A stretch of 64,000 nt of DNA from assembly GCF_026965535.1 (NCBI RefSeq), contig NZ_CP114039.1, positions 2,790,001-2,854,000 of the forward strand, read 5' to 3'. Position numbers and translations under genes: made by a program. Shown here in pieces: positions 25,456 through 33,549 of this stretch; the first letter of the stretch is position 1, and each line of letters opens with the position of its first letter. Below the pieces are notes generated by a model, which ran no database searches, had not been told where the DNA came from, and worked only from the letters and a program-made list of their open reading frames with translations. This DNA is from Corallococcus sp. NCRR. Its GTDB lineage: Bacteria; Myxococcota; Myxococcia; Myxococcales; Myxococcaceae.

Positions 25456-27177
25456 CTACCGGCGCGGACGCTCCGGCGCCGGGCGGATCTGCGTCTTCTC
25501 CGACGTGTTCAGCTCCGTCCTCGGCCGGTCGTCGTCCTCGTCCTCATCCTCCGAGGGCGGTGGCGGCGGACCCGGCGGACGGCGCGTGGGCGTGGCACCC
25601 GCGCGCAGCGTGTTGGCCGGGGGCGTGCCGGGACGCGCCGGGGCGGGCGGCGGACGGCGCGGCGGCGGCGTGTTGCGCGCGGGCGGGGCCTCCGCGAGCA
25701 GGTCCTCGGACACCTGCACCAGCGGCTCGGAGGCCGGCGTGGCGCGGGTGTCCTCCTGCTCCGCGAACGGGTTGCGCGTGGGCGGCGGCGTCTTGTCGTC
25801 GTCCTGCGGAGGCGGCGGGCGCGGCGGCAGCGACGGGCGCAGCGCCGGAGCGGCCTTCGCGGGCGGCGGCGGCGCGGCGGCGGGCTTGGGCGGGGGCGCC
25901 GCGGGCTTGGGGCCGGCGACCGGGCCGTCCGGGGCGGCGTTTCGGAGCACCTGCTCGAACTTCGCCCAGTCCTCCTTGAAGTGCGCCGGGTCCGGCAGCC
26001 CCTGCTCGCGGTGCTTCAGGGACGGGGCCCAGCGCAGGGCGTAGGCCTCGCCCACGTGGAAGCTGGGCGGGGGCGGCACGCCGTAGGTGGCCGGGTCGAA
26101 GAAGGCGTCGTCCAGGTCGGTGAAGCCGTACGCGCGCGCCTTCTGGATGAAGTTGGGGATGATGCCGGTGGGCGCGTGGTAGCCCAGGATGTTCTCGTGC
26201 TCGTCCTTGGCGACGGGCGTGAAGACGAAGATGTCCTGGGTGCGGTACTCGCCCTTCTCGTTGAGGGGCAGCACCTCCGACAGGGCAATCGTCTTGCGGC
26301 TGCCGTCGTGGAGGCGCTCGCAGCAGATGATGAAGTTGATGGCGCTGGCCACCTGGGCGCGCACGGCGACCATGGGCAATTCCACGGACGACATGAGGCA
26401 CAGGGACTCAATGCGGCGCAGCGTGTCCGTGGGCGTGTTCGCGTGCGTGGTGGCCAGCGAGCCGCCGTGGCCGGTGTTCATGGCCTGCATGAGGTGGAAG
26501 GCCTCGCCGCCGCGCACCTCGCCCACCACGATGCGGTCGGGGCGCAGACGCAGCGCCGAGTGCAGCAGGTCACCCATGTCCACGGCGCCCTTGCCGAACT
26601 TGTCGGCGGGGCGGGATTCGAAGGCCACGATGTGGGACTGGTTGAGCTGGAGCTCGGCGGAGTCCTCGATGGTGAGGATGCGCTCCTCGTCCGGGATGAG
26701 GGACGAGACGATGTTGAGCAGCGTCGTCTTTCCGGAGCCCGTGCCGCCGGCCACCAGCATGTTGAGCTTGGTGGCGATGCCGGCCTCGATGAGGCGCGCC
26801 ATGGGCTTGGTCAGCGACTTGAACTTCAACAGCGAGTCGATGGTCAGCTTGTCCTTGAAGAACTTGCGGATGGAGATGGTGGTGCCGTTGCGCGCGATGG
26901 GCGGAATCACCACGTGGATGCGGCTGCCGTCGGGCAGGCGCGCGTCCAGGCGGGGGCGCTCCTCGGACAGGGGGCGGCCCACGAACTGGGCCATGTTGCG
27001 CGCGGCGCCCAGCAGGCCTTCATCGGAGAAGGAGGCATCCGTCTTGATCAGCCGGCCCTTGCGTTCGATCCACACGTCGGTGGGGCCGTTGATCATGATT
27101 TCCGACACCGACTCGTCGTCCAGGTAGGGGAGGACGGGCTTGAGGAAGGCGCGGAGCGACTCGGTGTACATCGTCAT
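25456..27177 (-). CDS. CpaF/TadA-type secretion ATPase with proline-rich tail
   Basis: 573 residues. The N-terminal CpaF domain (SVSEIMINGPTDVWIERKG) precedes a RecA-like ATPase with Walker A GGTGSGKT (residues 144-151), Asp/His boxes and Walker B (RIVVGEVRGGEA), then CMSSVELP and VASAINFI. CpaF/TadA powers Flp/Tad pilus assembly. From about residue 405 the chain becomes a long Pro/Ala-rich, then acidic, low-complexity tail (PPPSEDEDEDDDRP) not found in ordinary CpaF. No TadB/TadC neighbours it; the TadE/TadG-like genes are at 2-5.4 kb. MTMYTES has two possible ATGs two codons apart. Confidence 0.8.
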   Translation of the reverse strand: MTMYTESLRAFLKPVLPYLDDESVSEIMINGPTDVWIERKGRLIKTDASFSDEGLLGAARNMAQFVGRPLSEERPRLDARLPDGSRIHVVIPPIARNGTTISIRKFFKDKLTIDSLLKFKSLTKPMARLIEAGIATKLNMLVAGGTGSGKTTLLNIVSSLIPDEERILTIEDSAELQLNQSHIVAFESRPADKFGKGAVDMGDLLHSALRLRPDRIVVGEVRGGEAFHLMQAMNTGHGGSLATTHANTPTDTLRRIESLCLMSSVELPMVAVRAQVASAINFIICCERLHDGSRKTIALSEVLPLNEKGEYRTQDIFVFTPVAKDEHENILGYHAPTGIIPNFIQKARAYGFTDLDDAFFDPATYGVPPPPSFHVGEAYALRWAPSLKHREQGLPDPAHFKEDWAKFEQVLRNAAPDGPVAGPKPAAPPPKPAAAPPPPAKAAPALRPSLPPRPPPPQDDDKTPPPTRNPFAEQEDTRATPASEPLVQVSEDLLAEAPPARNTPPPRRPPPAPARPGTPPANTLRAGATPTRRPPGPPPPPSEDEDEDDDRPRTELNTSEKTQIRPAPERPRR

Positions 27178-27309
27178 GGCGGGCGCAAGGCTAGCGCGCC
27201 CCGGCCCGGGCCCCAAGCTCCCGCCTTGAGTGCCTGCTCGCTTTCCGGTGCGGCGGGCCGCCTCAGGACGCGCCCGCTGGTCTAGGGTGCGGCCCACGGA
27301 GGGACGTGA

Positions 27310-27990
27310 ATGAGCCTGGCGGATGGGTTGCCCGAGGATTGGAAGGCAGTACTGCAGGACGCCATCCACGCTCCGTCGTTCAAGGAGCTGGAGAAGTTCG
27401 TGCGCAAGGAGCGCCAGGAACACACCGTGTTCCCTTCGGAGGAGGACGTGTTCTCCGCGTTCCGCTTCACGCCCTACGCGGACGTGCGCGTGCTGCTGCT
27501 GGGCCAGGACCCCTACCACGGCCCGGGTCAGGCCCATGGCCTCGCCTTCTCCGTCCAGCCCGGCGTGCCGCCCCCGCCCTCGCTCGTGAACATGTTCAAG
27601 GAACTCCACAGCGACGTGGGCGCGCCGAAGCCTCGCGATGGGTCACTCATCCCCTGGGCGAAGCAGGGCGTGTTCCTGCTCAACACCGTGCTCACCGTGC
27701 GCCAGGCCTCTCCCAACAGCCATGCGAAGCACGGCTGGGAGCCCTTCACCGACGCCGTCATCCGCGCCGTCAGCGCCAAGGCGGACCCCGTCGTCTTCCT
27801 GCTCTGGGGCAAGCCCGCGCAGAAGAAGAAGGCCCTCATCGACGAGAACCGCCACGTCGTCCTGGAGGGCGTGCACCCCTCGCCGCTGTCCGCCAGCAAG
27901 GGGTTCTTCGGCAGCAAGCCGTACAGCACCACCAACGCCGCGTTGAAGAAGCATGGCCAGCACACCATCGACTGGGAGCTGCCCTCGTAG
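27310..27990 (+). CDS. ung: Uracil-DNA glycosylase, family 1
   Basis: 226 residues, the normal length. It removes uracil from DNA, the first step of base-excision repair. Seen are the catalytic motif GQDPYH (Asp67, which activates water), FSVQPG and PPPPSL (DNA compression), LLLN-like VFLLNTVLT and the C-terminal HPSPLSASKGFFGS loop with the catalytic His. GGAGGG precedes the ATG by seven bases. All key residues are intact. It is a single gene, with the TPM-domain gene starting 38 bp downstream. Confidence 0.95.
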   Translation: MSLADGLPEDWKAVLQDAIHAPSFKELEKFVRKERQEHTVFPSEEDVFSAFRFTPYADVRVLLLGQDPYHGPGQAHGLAFSVQPGVPPPPSLVNMFKELHSDVGAPKPRDGSLIPWAKQGVFLLNTVLTVRQASPNSHAKHGWEPFTDAVIRAVSAKADPVVFLLWGKPAQKKKALIDENRHVVLEGVHPSPLSASKGFFGSKPYSTTNAALKKHGQHTIDWELPS

Positions 27991-28028
27991 GAGCGTGTCG
28001 CGTGGGTTGGCTATAGTGCCCGCCCACG

Positions 28029-28658
28029 ATGGCCACGACCTTCCTCGAAGAAGCCGCACGCACCCAGGCCGCCGAAGCCGTCGCGGCCATTGAATCCCAG
28101 ACCGCCGCGGAGGTCGTGGTGTCCGTGCGCCGCGCCTCCGGCGACTACGCCCACACCGATGCCCGGCTGGGCGCGGCCGTCGCCTTCGTGATGCTACTGG
28201 TCCTCCTGTTCATCCCGCAGGAGGTCCACCTCTTCGCCTTCCCGCCCGTCGTGCTCCTGTCCTACGCCGCGGGCGTGATGGGCGGCCGCCTGATGCCGTC
28301 GCTGCGCCGCGCGCTCACCCCGCGCAAGCTCCAGGAGGACTCCGTGCGCACCGCCGCGAAGGCCGCCTTCACGGAGCTGGGCGTTTCGCACACGTCGCGC
28401 CGCACCGGCATCCTGGTGTTCGTCTCCCTCTTCGAGCGGCGCGTGGAGGTCGTCACCGACTACGGCGTGGACACCTCGCTCATGGGCGCCGAGTGGCAGG
28501 ACGCGCTCACGCAGCTGTCCGCCGCGCTGGCCGCGTCCACCGCGCCCGAGCCCTTCCTCCAGGCCCTGCGCCGCATCCAGGCGCCGCTTTCGCGCGTGCT
28601 GCCCCGCCTGGAGGATGACGTGAACGAACTGCCGGACATGCCCGGAGCCGTGGCGTGA
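28029..28658 (+). CDS. TPM-domain (TLP18.3/Psb32-like) membrane protein
   Basis: 209 residues. The N-terminal AVAAIESQTAAEVVVSVRRASGDY and later RRTGILVFVSLFERRVEVVTD are the two halves of a TPM domain (TLP18.3, Psb32, MOLO-1). Two hydrophobic segments (AVAFVMLLVLLFIP, PPVVLLSYAAGVMGG) lie between them, an interrupted arrangement. TPM domains bind metal and often sit outside membranes; the phosphatase role known for plant members is not implied here. The stop overlaps the start of the next gene (GTGA). Confidence 0.65.
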   Translation: MATTFLEEAARTQAAEAVAAIESQTAAEVVVSVRRASGDYAHTDARLGAAVAFVMLLVLLFIPQEVHLFAFPPVVLLSYAAGVMGGRLMPSLRRALTPRKLQEDSVRTAAKAAFTELGVSHTSRRTGILVFVSLFERRVEVVTDYGVDTSLMGAEWQDALTQLSAALAASTAPEPFLQALRRIQAPLSRVLPRLEDDVNELPDMPGAVA

Positions 28659-30268
28659 GGCGCTCCACTTCCGTCCTCCTCCTCGCCGTCGCGCTGTTCC
28701 TCGGGCTGGGGCTCGCCTCCCTGCCGGACGCCGAGGCGCGCCCCGGCGGTGGCAGCACCTACCGGGGCTCCAGCCGCAGCTCGTCGAGCAGCCGCAGCTC
28801 ATCCAGCAGCCGCAGCTCATCCAGCAGCCGGTCCTCCTCCTTCGGCTCCAGCAGCAGCCGGTCCTCGTACAGCTCCGGCTCCCGCTCCTACAGCTCCGGC
28901 GGCTCGTCGTCCTCGGATGGCGGCGGAGCGTTTGGCGGCTTCTGCCTGCTCATCGTCGTCATGGGTATGGTGGCCATCGTCGTCATGAACATGAAGTCCG
29001 GCGCGGGCCAGCGGGACTGGAGCACCACCGCGCCCCGCAGGCCTCCTCCGCCCCAGCGCCAGGGCTCGCTGCGCACGAAGCTCGCGCACCTGGCCCGGGT
29101 GGGGCCCCGGGGTTCGGACGGGTCGACGCAACCGTTGGACCCCGAGTTCTCCATCGTCCTCTTCGAGGACTTCGTCTATTCGCTCTTCGCCCGCGTGCAC
29201 GAGGCGCGCGGCGGCGGACGCCTGGACACGCTGGGCGGCTGGCTGTCCGACGGCGCCATCGCTTCGCTCGAGCGGATGGGCACTCCGGACGCGGTGAAGG
29301 CCGTGGTGGTGGGCGCCGTCACGTACGAGTCCGTGGAGGGCATCAGCGCGAACAGCCAGCGCGTCCGCGTCGTCCTGCGCTTCGAGGCCAACTACACGGA
29401 GGTCACCTCCGGCTCCGAGCAGAGCTGGTACGTCGCGGAGGAGTGGCTGCTGGAGCGCGACGCGACCGCGAAGTCCCGGGCGCCCGAGGACGCACGCGCG
29501 TTCAAGTGCCCCCACTGCGGCGCGCCGCTGGAGTCCGTGCACGGCCACAAGTGCTCGTACTGCGACACGGTGGTGAACACCGGCGAGTTCGACTGGGTGG
29601 TGACGCGCGTGGCGTCGCAGGAGCGCGAGCGGCGCGGCCCGCAGCTCACCGGCACCACGGAGGAGCAGGGCACGGAGCTGCCCACCGTCAAGGACTCGCG
29701 CGCGCAGGAGCGGCTGAACGCGCTCTTGCATGACGACCCGGAGTCGACGCCGCTGGCGCTGCGCAAGCGCCTGGAGTTCATCTTCCACGAGATGCAGACC
29801 GCGTGGGCCGCGCGCGAGTGGAAGGGCATGCGGCCCTTCCTCAGCGACAACCTCTTCCAGACGCAGTTGTACTGGATCAACGCCTACCGCGCGGCCGGCC
29901 TGCGCAACATCACGGAGGACGCGCACATCACGAACATCGTGCTCGCGCGCGTGACGCGGGATGCGTACTTCGACGCCGTCACCCTGCGCGTGTACGCGTC
30001 CAGTCTGGACTACACGGTGCGGGACCGGGACGGACAGGTCGTGGGCGGCAGTCGTTCCCACGAGCGCGCCTACAGCGAGTACTGGACGCTCATCCGCGGC
30101 CGGGGTGTGCAGGGCAGGCCCTCCACGCAGAAGAACTGCCCGTCGTGCGGCGCCCCGCTGTCCATCAACATGGCGGGCCACTGCACGCACTGCCAGGCGC
30201 GCGTGACGTCCGGCGAGTTCGACTGGGTACTCAGCCGCATCGAACAGGACGAGGCCTACCAGGGCTGA
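28655..30268 (+). CDS. Tim44-like protein with Ser-rich linker and two zinc ribbons
   Basis: 537 residues. A GTG start overlaps the previous TGA. A signal peptide is followed by an extended Ser/Arg-rich tract (residues about 33-88, built on an 18-bp tandem repeat), a membrane helix (FCLLIVVMGMVAIVVMN), and two alpha/beta modules like the Tim44/MRPL45 domain. Each is followed by a CPHCGAP or CPSCGAP ribbon with a second Cys pair (CSYCDTV, CTHCQAR) and GEFDWV. The module-plus-ribbon unit is therefore duplicated inside the protein. It pairs with the TPM-domain protein. Role unknown; a membrane protein assembly role is possible. Confidence 0.6.
   Translation: MRRSTSVLLLAVALFLGLGLASLPDAEARPGGGSTYRGSSRSSSSSRSSSSSRSSSSSRSSSFGSSSSRSSYSSGSRSYSSGGSSSSDGGGAFGGFCLLIVVMGMVAIVVMNMKSGAGQRDWSTTAPRRPPPPQRQGSLRTKLAHLARVGPRGSDGSTQPLDPEFSIVLFEDFVYSLFARVHEARGGGRLDTLGGWLSDGAIASLERMGTPDAVKAVVVGAVTYESVEGISANSQRVRVVLRFEANYTEVTSGSEQSWYVAEEWLLERDATAKSRAPEDARAFKCPHCGAPLESVHGHKCSYCDTVVNTGEFDWVVTRVASQERERRGPQLTGTTEEQGTELPTVKDSRAQERLNALLHDDPESTPLALRKRLEFIFHEMQTAWAAREWKGMRPFLSDNLFQTQLYWINAYRAAGLRNITEDAHITNIVLARVTRDAYFDAVTLRVYASSLDYTVRDRDGQVVGGSRSHERAYSEYWTLIRGRGVQGRPSTQKNCPSCGAPLSINMAGHCTHCQARVTSGEFDWVLSRIEQDEAYQG
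28771..28824 (+). repeat. 18-bp tandem repeat, three copies
   Basis: Three in-frame copies of an 18-bp unit beginning CAGCCGCAGCTC encode Ser-Arg-Ser-Ser-Ser-Ser. The second and third copies are identical; the first differs at two bases. A shortened fourth unit follows. The repeat makes the Ser-rich linker prone to length change. Confidence 0.8.
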
Positions 30269-30270
30269 AC

Positions 30271-31476
30271 ATGCTCATGCTCCATCGGTTCTCGTTGCTC
30301 GGGCTTCTCGTCACGGCCGCGCCGGCCGCCTCGGCTCCCCAGTCCTTCGGCGCCTGGTTCGACGCGCGCGTGAAGGCGGAGAACGCCGTCGTCCGTGAGC
30401 GCTTCCAGGTCGACCTGGATGGGGATGGCCAGGAGGACGACGTCGTCTGTTACGACTTCAAGGAGGCTAAGCCTGTCATCCTGGTGGGGCTGGCCACCGG
30501 CGAACGCTTCGCCCTGCGTGGCGACGGGCTGGGCCCGATTCACCATGTCGACTGTCCCAGGGCTCCGTCAGCGACGACGCCGGGCCAGCCGGGTTCCCTC
30601 CGTCTCAAAGGCAATGGCCTGACGGGCTACATGGGGGCGGTGTCCCTGCGGTTCGACAGGAAGGGGCCCCTGCTGGTGGGTGGCGAAACCGGTGACCGGT
30701 ACCACGCATGGAGCATGGACCTGGTCTCACAGCGGACGGAGCTTTCGTCCTACGAATACTCCGAATCGCAGACCGAGGACCCTGTCCCGAACCGTTCCGC
30801 CTCGATGCTCGCCTCCGGCACGCAGGAGCCAGCGCCGCCAGCGCCCGTCTGGGTGAGCTGGGGGAAGAAGAACTGGAGCGGCGACGCGGACGCGGGACTC
30901 AAGGTTCAGTGGCTGCGCAGGGGCGCCACGGTGACGCTCATCGCGACGCTCCAGGACGACCAGCCGGTGCCCGCCGCGGATGCGAGCGCGAAGGCCATCC
31001 TCGGCGCGGATCACCTGGAGCTGTGGTGGAGCGAACCGGCCGCGGACGCCACGCGCGCGGTGCAACTGGGCGTGGCGCGCGCCGCCGACGGCAAGCCCGT
31101 GGCCACGTGGTTCCAGCCTCCCGGCCGCAAGAGCAGGGCGCTTCCCTCCATCCGGTGGGCCGCGCCCGACCGGTTCGAGGTGGACCTGCCCGTGAGCTGG
31201 CTGGTTCCCAAGCCGGCGGAAGGGGTCACCGTCCATGACGGCGACGTGGAGCCGCCGTCCGCGCTGGCGGCCTTCACGGTCGTCTTCTCCGACAGCGATG
31301 GGAAGGGACAGGAGACGCTCGTCTCCACCACGGAGAAGCGGCCGGGCGCCGGAGTGTTCAGCTCGCTCTACCTGGCGGAGCCCGGGAGCCTGTACCCCCG
31401 GTTGAGCAAGGGCGTCTTCAGTTGGGTGCCCATCCAACCGCGCACCACGCTGCGCGAGCTCGTCTGGGAGGACTAG
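30271..31476 (+). CDS. Secreted protein of unknown function
   Basis: 401 residues with a signal peptide (LGLLVTAAPAASA). Near the N-terminus FQVDLDGDGQEDDVVCYDF resembles a calcium-binding DxDGDGxxD loop as found in FG-GAP or integrin-alpha type repeats. The rest is beta-rich with two possible carbohydrate-binding-like modules (ELWWSEP, FEVDLPVSWL). No catalytic motif is recognised. It starts two bases after the Tim44-like gene stop, so it is probably in the same operon. Confidence 0.55.
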   Translation: MLMLHRFSLLGLLVTAAPAASAPQSFGAWFDARVKAENAVVRERFQVDLDGDGQEDDVVCYDFKEAKPVILVGLATGERFALRGDGLGPIHHVDCPRAPSATTPGQPGSLRLKGNGLTGYMGAVSLRFDRKGPLLVGGETGDRYHAWSMDLVSQRTELSSYEYSESQTEDPVPNRSASMLASGTQEPAPPAPVWVSWGKKNWSGDADAGLKVQWLRRGATVTLIATLQDDQPVPAADASAKAILGADHLELWWSEPAADATRAVQLGVARAADGKPVATWFQPPGRKSRALPSIRWAAPDRFEVDLPVSWLVPKPAEGVTVHDGDVEPPSALAAFTVVFSDSDGKGQETLVSTTEKRPGAGVFSSLYLAEPGSLYPRLSKGVFSWVPIQPRTTLRELVWED

Positions 31477-31477
31477 G

Positions 31478-32293
31478 ATGCGGTGCATCATGAGCTCGCC
31501 CTTCCTTGTCGCCACCCTCGTTGAACCGCTCGAACCCGGGCACTACCGCTCGCGCTACGAGGCGCCCTGGTATCAGGGCCGGGGTGCCTACGGCGGCGTG
31601 GTGGCGGGACAGGTGCTGCGCGCGCTGGAGCACCACCTGAACGACCCGCAGCGGCAGGTGCGCTCGTTCACCGTGCACTTCTGCTCGCCTGCGACAGAGG
31701 GCGTGGCGGACCTGCACACGCGCATCGAGCGCGCCGGCAAGTTCGTCACCCACGCCACCGCGCGCGTGGAGAGCGGCGGCACGGTGGTGGCCGTCGCCAC
31801 GGCGACCTTTGGCGCCGCTCGCGGTGGCGCCCCCGAGTACATGGACTTCGTCATGCCGGAGGTGCCCGCGCCCGGGACGCTCACGCCCGTCCCCGACGAC
31901 GTGCCCATGCCGGACTTCTGCCGCTTCTTCGAGTACCGCTACTGCGTGGGTTCGACGCCGTACTCGGGTGGGCCCACGGCGGAGGTGGGCGGCTGGCTGC
32001 GGCCTCGCGTCCCCACGGCGTTGGACACGGCGCTGTGCGTGGGACTGATGGACGCGTATCCGCCGTCCGTGCTGTCGCGGATGGATGGCTTCCGCGCGGC
32101 GGCGTCCGTGGACTTCAGCGTCCAGTTCTTCCAGACGTTCCCGGTGAAGGGCCTCGCGCCGGACGCGCACTACCTGCGCACCGGCCGCTCGCGCCAGGCC
32201 GCGGACGGCTACACGGAGGAGACCCAGCTCCTCTGGGCGGAGGACGGCACGCTGCTCGCGCAGTGCCGTCAGCTCGTCGCCGTGCTCGGTTGA
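31478..32293 (+). CDS. Thioesterase-like double hot-dog protein
   Basis: 271 residues. Two hot-dog repeats are suggested by GAYGGVVAGQVLRALEHH with VRSFTVHFCSPAT in the first half and ALDTALCVGLMDAY with ASVDFSVQFFQTFPVK in the second. This is the pattern of TesB-like acyl-CoA thioesterases, which hydrolyse or bind acyl-CoA. Catalytic residues cannot be confirmed by eye. A strong GGAGG six bases before ATG 31478 favours this start over ATG 31490. The stop abuts the convergent gene's stop directly. Confidence 0.65.
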   Translation: MRCIMSSPFLVATLVEPLEPGHYRSRYEAPWYQGRGAYGGVVAGQVLRALEHHLNDPQRQVRSFTVHFCSPATEGVADLHTRIERAGKFVTHATARVESGGTVVAVATATFGAARGGAPEYMDFVMPEVPAPGTLTPVPDDVPMPDFCRFFEYRYCVGSTPYSGGPTAEVGGWLRPRVPTALDTALCVGLMDAYPPSVLSRMDGFRAAASVDFSVQFFQTFPVKGLAPDAHYLRTGRSRQAADGYTEETQLLWAEDGTLLAQCRQLVAVLG

Positions 32294-33019
32294 TCAGGAC
32301 ACCAGCTCGGCCACCACGGCGTGGTGGTCGGAGACGGCGTCGGGCAGGCGCGCGTAGCGGGTGAAGCGCAGGCCTTGAGAGATGAGCACCTGATCCAGGC
32401 GCTGACGCGCGTGCGGAAGGGGATACGTGGGCTCGCCTTCCGCGGGCGTGTGCAGCCCCAGCTCCGCGCACAGGCGGGCTACGGGACCGTCCAGGCCCTC
32501 CGCGTTGAAGTCGCCCATCACCACCCGAGGCCGCGGTGGCCGCTGGCGCAGGGCGTGGATGAGCCGGTCCACCTGCCGCAGCCGCACCGCCGCGGAGAAC
32601 GGATCCAGGTGCAGGGACACGGCCTCCAGCCCGTGCTCCCCGGCGAGCGTGGCCACGACGTAGCCCTTGTCCACGCGCCGGTCGCGCCCGAAGTGCGCGG
32701 TGTCGCAGGACTCCAGCGGCTGCCGGCTCAAGAGCGCGGTGCCCTGCGCGAACAGTCTGGGGACGCCGGAGTGCACGCCGTGGTGCACGTGCGGATAGCC
32801 GGCCTGCTCCGCGATGCGGGCCACCTGATCCACCCGCCCGCTGAAGAGGCTGGACCGGTCCGCCTCCTGCAACGCCACCACGTCCGCGCCTTCACGCGCG
32901 AGCAGCGCCGCCACCCGGTCCAAGGTGCCCAGCAGCGCGGACCTCCGGCGCAGGAAGGGCATGGGCACGGCGAACGGCGCACCGTGCGCCACGTTCAGGG
33001 TGAGGACCTTGAGCCGCAC
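32294..33019 (-). CDS. Endonuclease/exonuclease/phosphatase (EEP) family protein
   Basis: 241 residues from a GTG. The EEP metal and catalytic motifs are present: TLNVAHG (Asn), VVALQEAD (Glu metal ligand), VSLHLDPF, VMGDFNAEG (Asp/Asn) and C-terminal SDHHAVVAEL (Asp-His). The family cuts phosphodiesters in nucleic acids, lipids or inositol phosphates; the substrate is open. No signal peptide, so it is cytoplasmic. Confidence 0.8.
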   Translation of the reverse strand: MRLKVLTLNVAHGAPFAVPMPFLRRRSALLGTLDRVAALLAREGADVVALQEADRSSLFSGRVDQVARIAEQAGYPHVHHGVHSGVPRLFAQGTALLSRQPLESCDTAHFGRDRRVDKGYVVATLAGEHGLEAVSLHLDPFSAAVRLRQVDRLIHALRQRPPRPRVVMGDFNAEGLDGPVARLCAELGLHTPAEGEPTYPLPHARQRLDQVLISQGLRFTRYARLPDAVSDHHAVVAELVS

Positions 33020-33042
33020 GGGGCCGGTGCGCGCGGGACGGC

Positions 33043-33402
33043 TCAGGCGGCGATCTGCTTGCGCAACAGCCGCGTCAGCTCCGCGGGGTCCACCGGCTTG
33101 GGCAGGAGCTCCGCGCCGTAGCGGATGGCCACGGGCAGCAGGTCATCCAGCTCCGAGTGGCCGGTGAGGAAGATGAACGGCGCCTGGCATGCCTGCAGAT
33201 CGCGCATGGCGGCGAGCACGTCGGAGCCGTTCATGTCCGGCATGTTGTAGTCGCACAGGATGGCCGCGACGCTGGAGAGGTCCAGGTGGAAGGCCTCGGC
33301 GGGGGACTGCACCGTGAGCACCGTGTAGCCCGCGTCCCGCAGGGTGTCTCCCACGGTCGCGAGCACGAAGAGGTCATCGTCGATGACCAGCACGGTTGGC
33401 AT
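33043..33402 (-). CDS. Single-domain response regulator (CheY-like receiver)
   Basis: 119 residues, a receiver domain and nothing else. The acidic pair follows the first strand (VIDDD). The phospho-acceptor Asp is in CDYNMPD, the switch Thr in FLTGHSE and the conserved Lys in PKPVD. It accepts phosphate from a histidine kinase that is not nearby. It has no output domain, so it would act by protein contact or as a relay. It lies 23 bp upstream of the EEP gene on the same strand. Confidence 0.85.
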   Translation of the reverse strand: MPTVLVIDDDLFVLATVGDTLRDAGYTVLTVQSPAEAFHLDLSSVAAILCDYNMPDMNGSDVLAAMRDLQACQAPFIFLTGHSELDDLLPVAIRYGAELLPKPVDPAELTRLLRKQIAA

Positions 33403-33549
33403 GGACAGTCCTCCAGCGCCTCAAGCGGCGCGCGCGATGCTCGCGAGTGTATCCGAGCCCGCGCGTCCGCGCGCCACACCCCCTCATGCGGGCCACCGGG
33501 GTCGGGACCGCCCCCGTCGTAGGGTGTGGGCGCGGGGGGCTTCAGGCCC

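Noticed and set aside
25126-27285. 719-codon frame opposite the CpaF gene
   Set aside because: A GC-codon artefact of the CpaF strand; the kinds of residue are biased and the start is arbitrary.
27178-27309. Riboswitch or sRNA in the ung upstream gap
   Set aside because: No conserved motif or stable hairpin with a T tract was seen.
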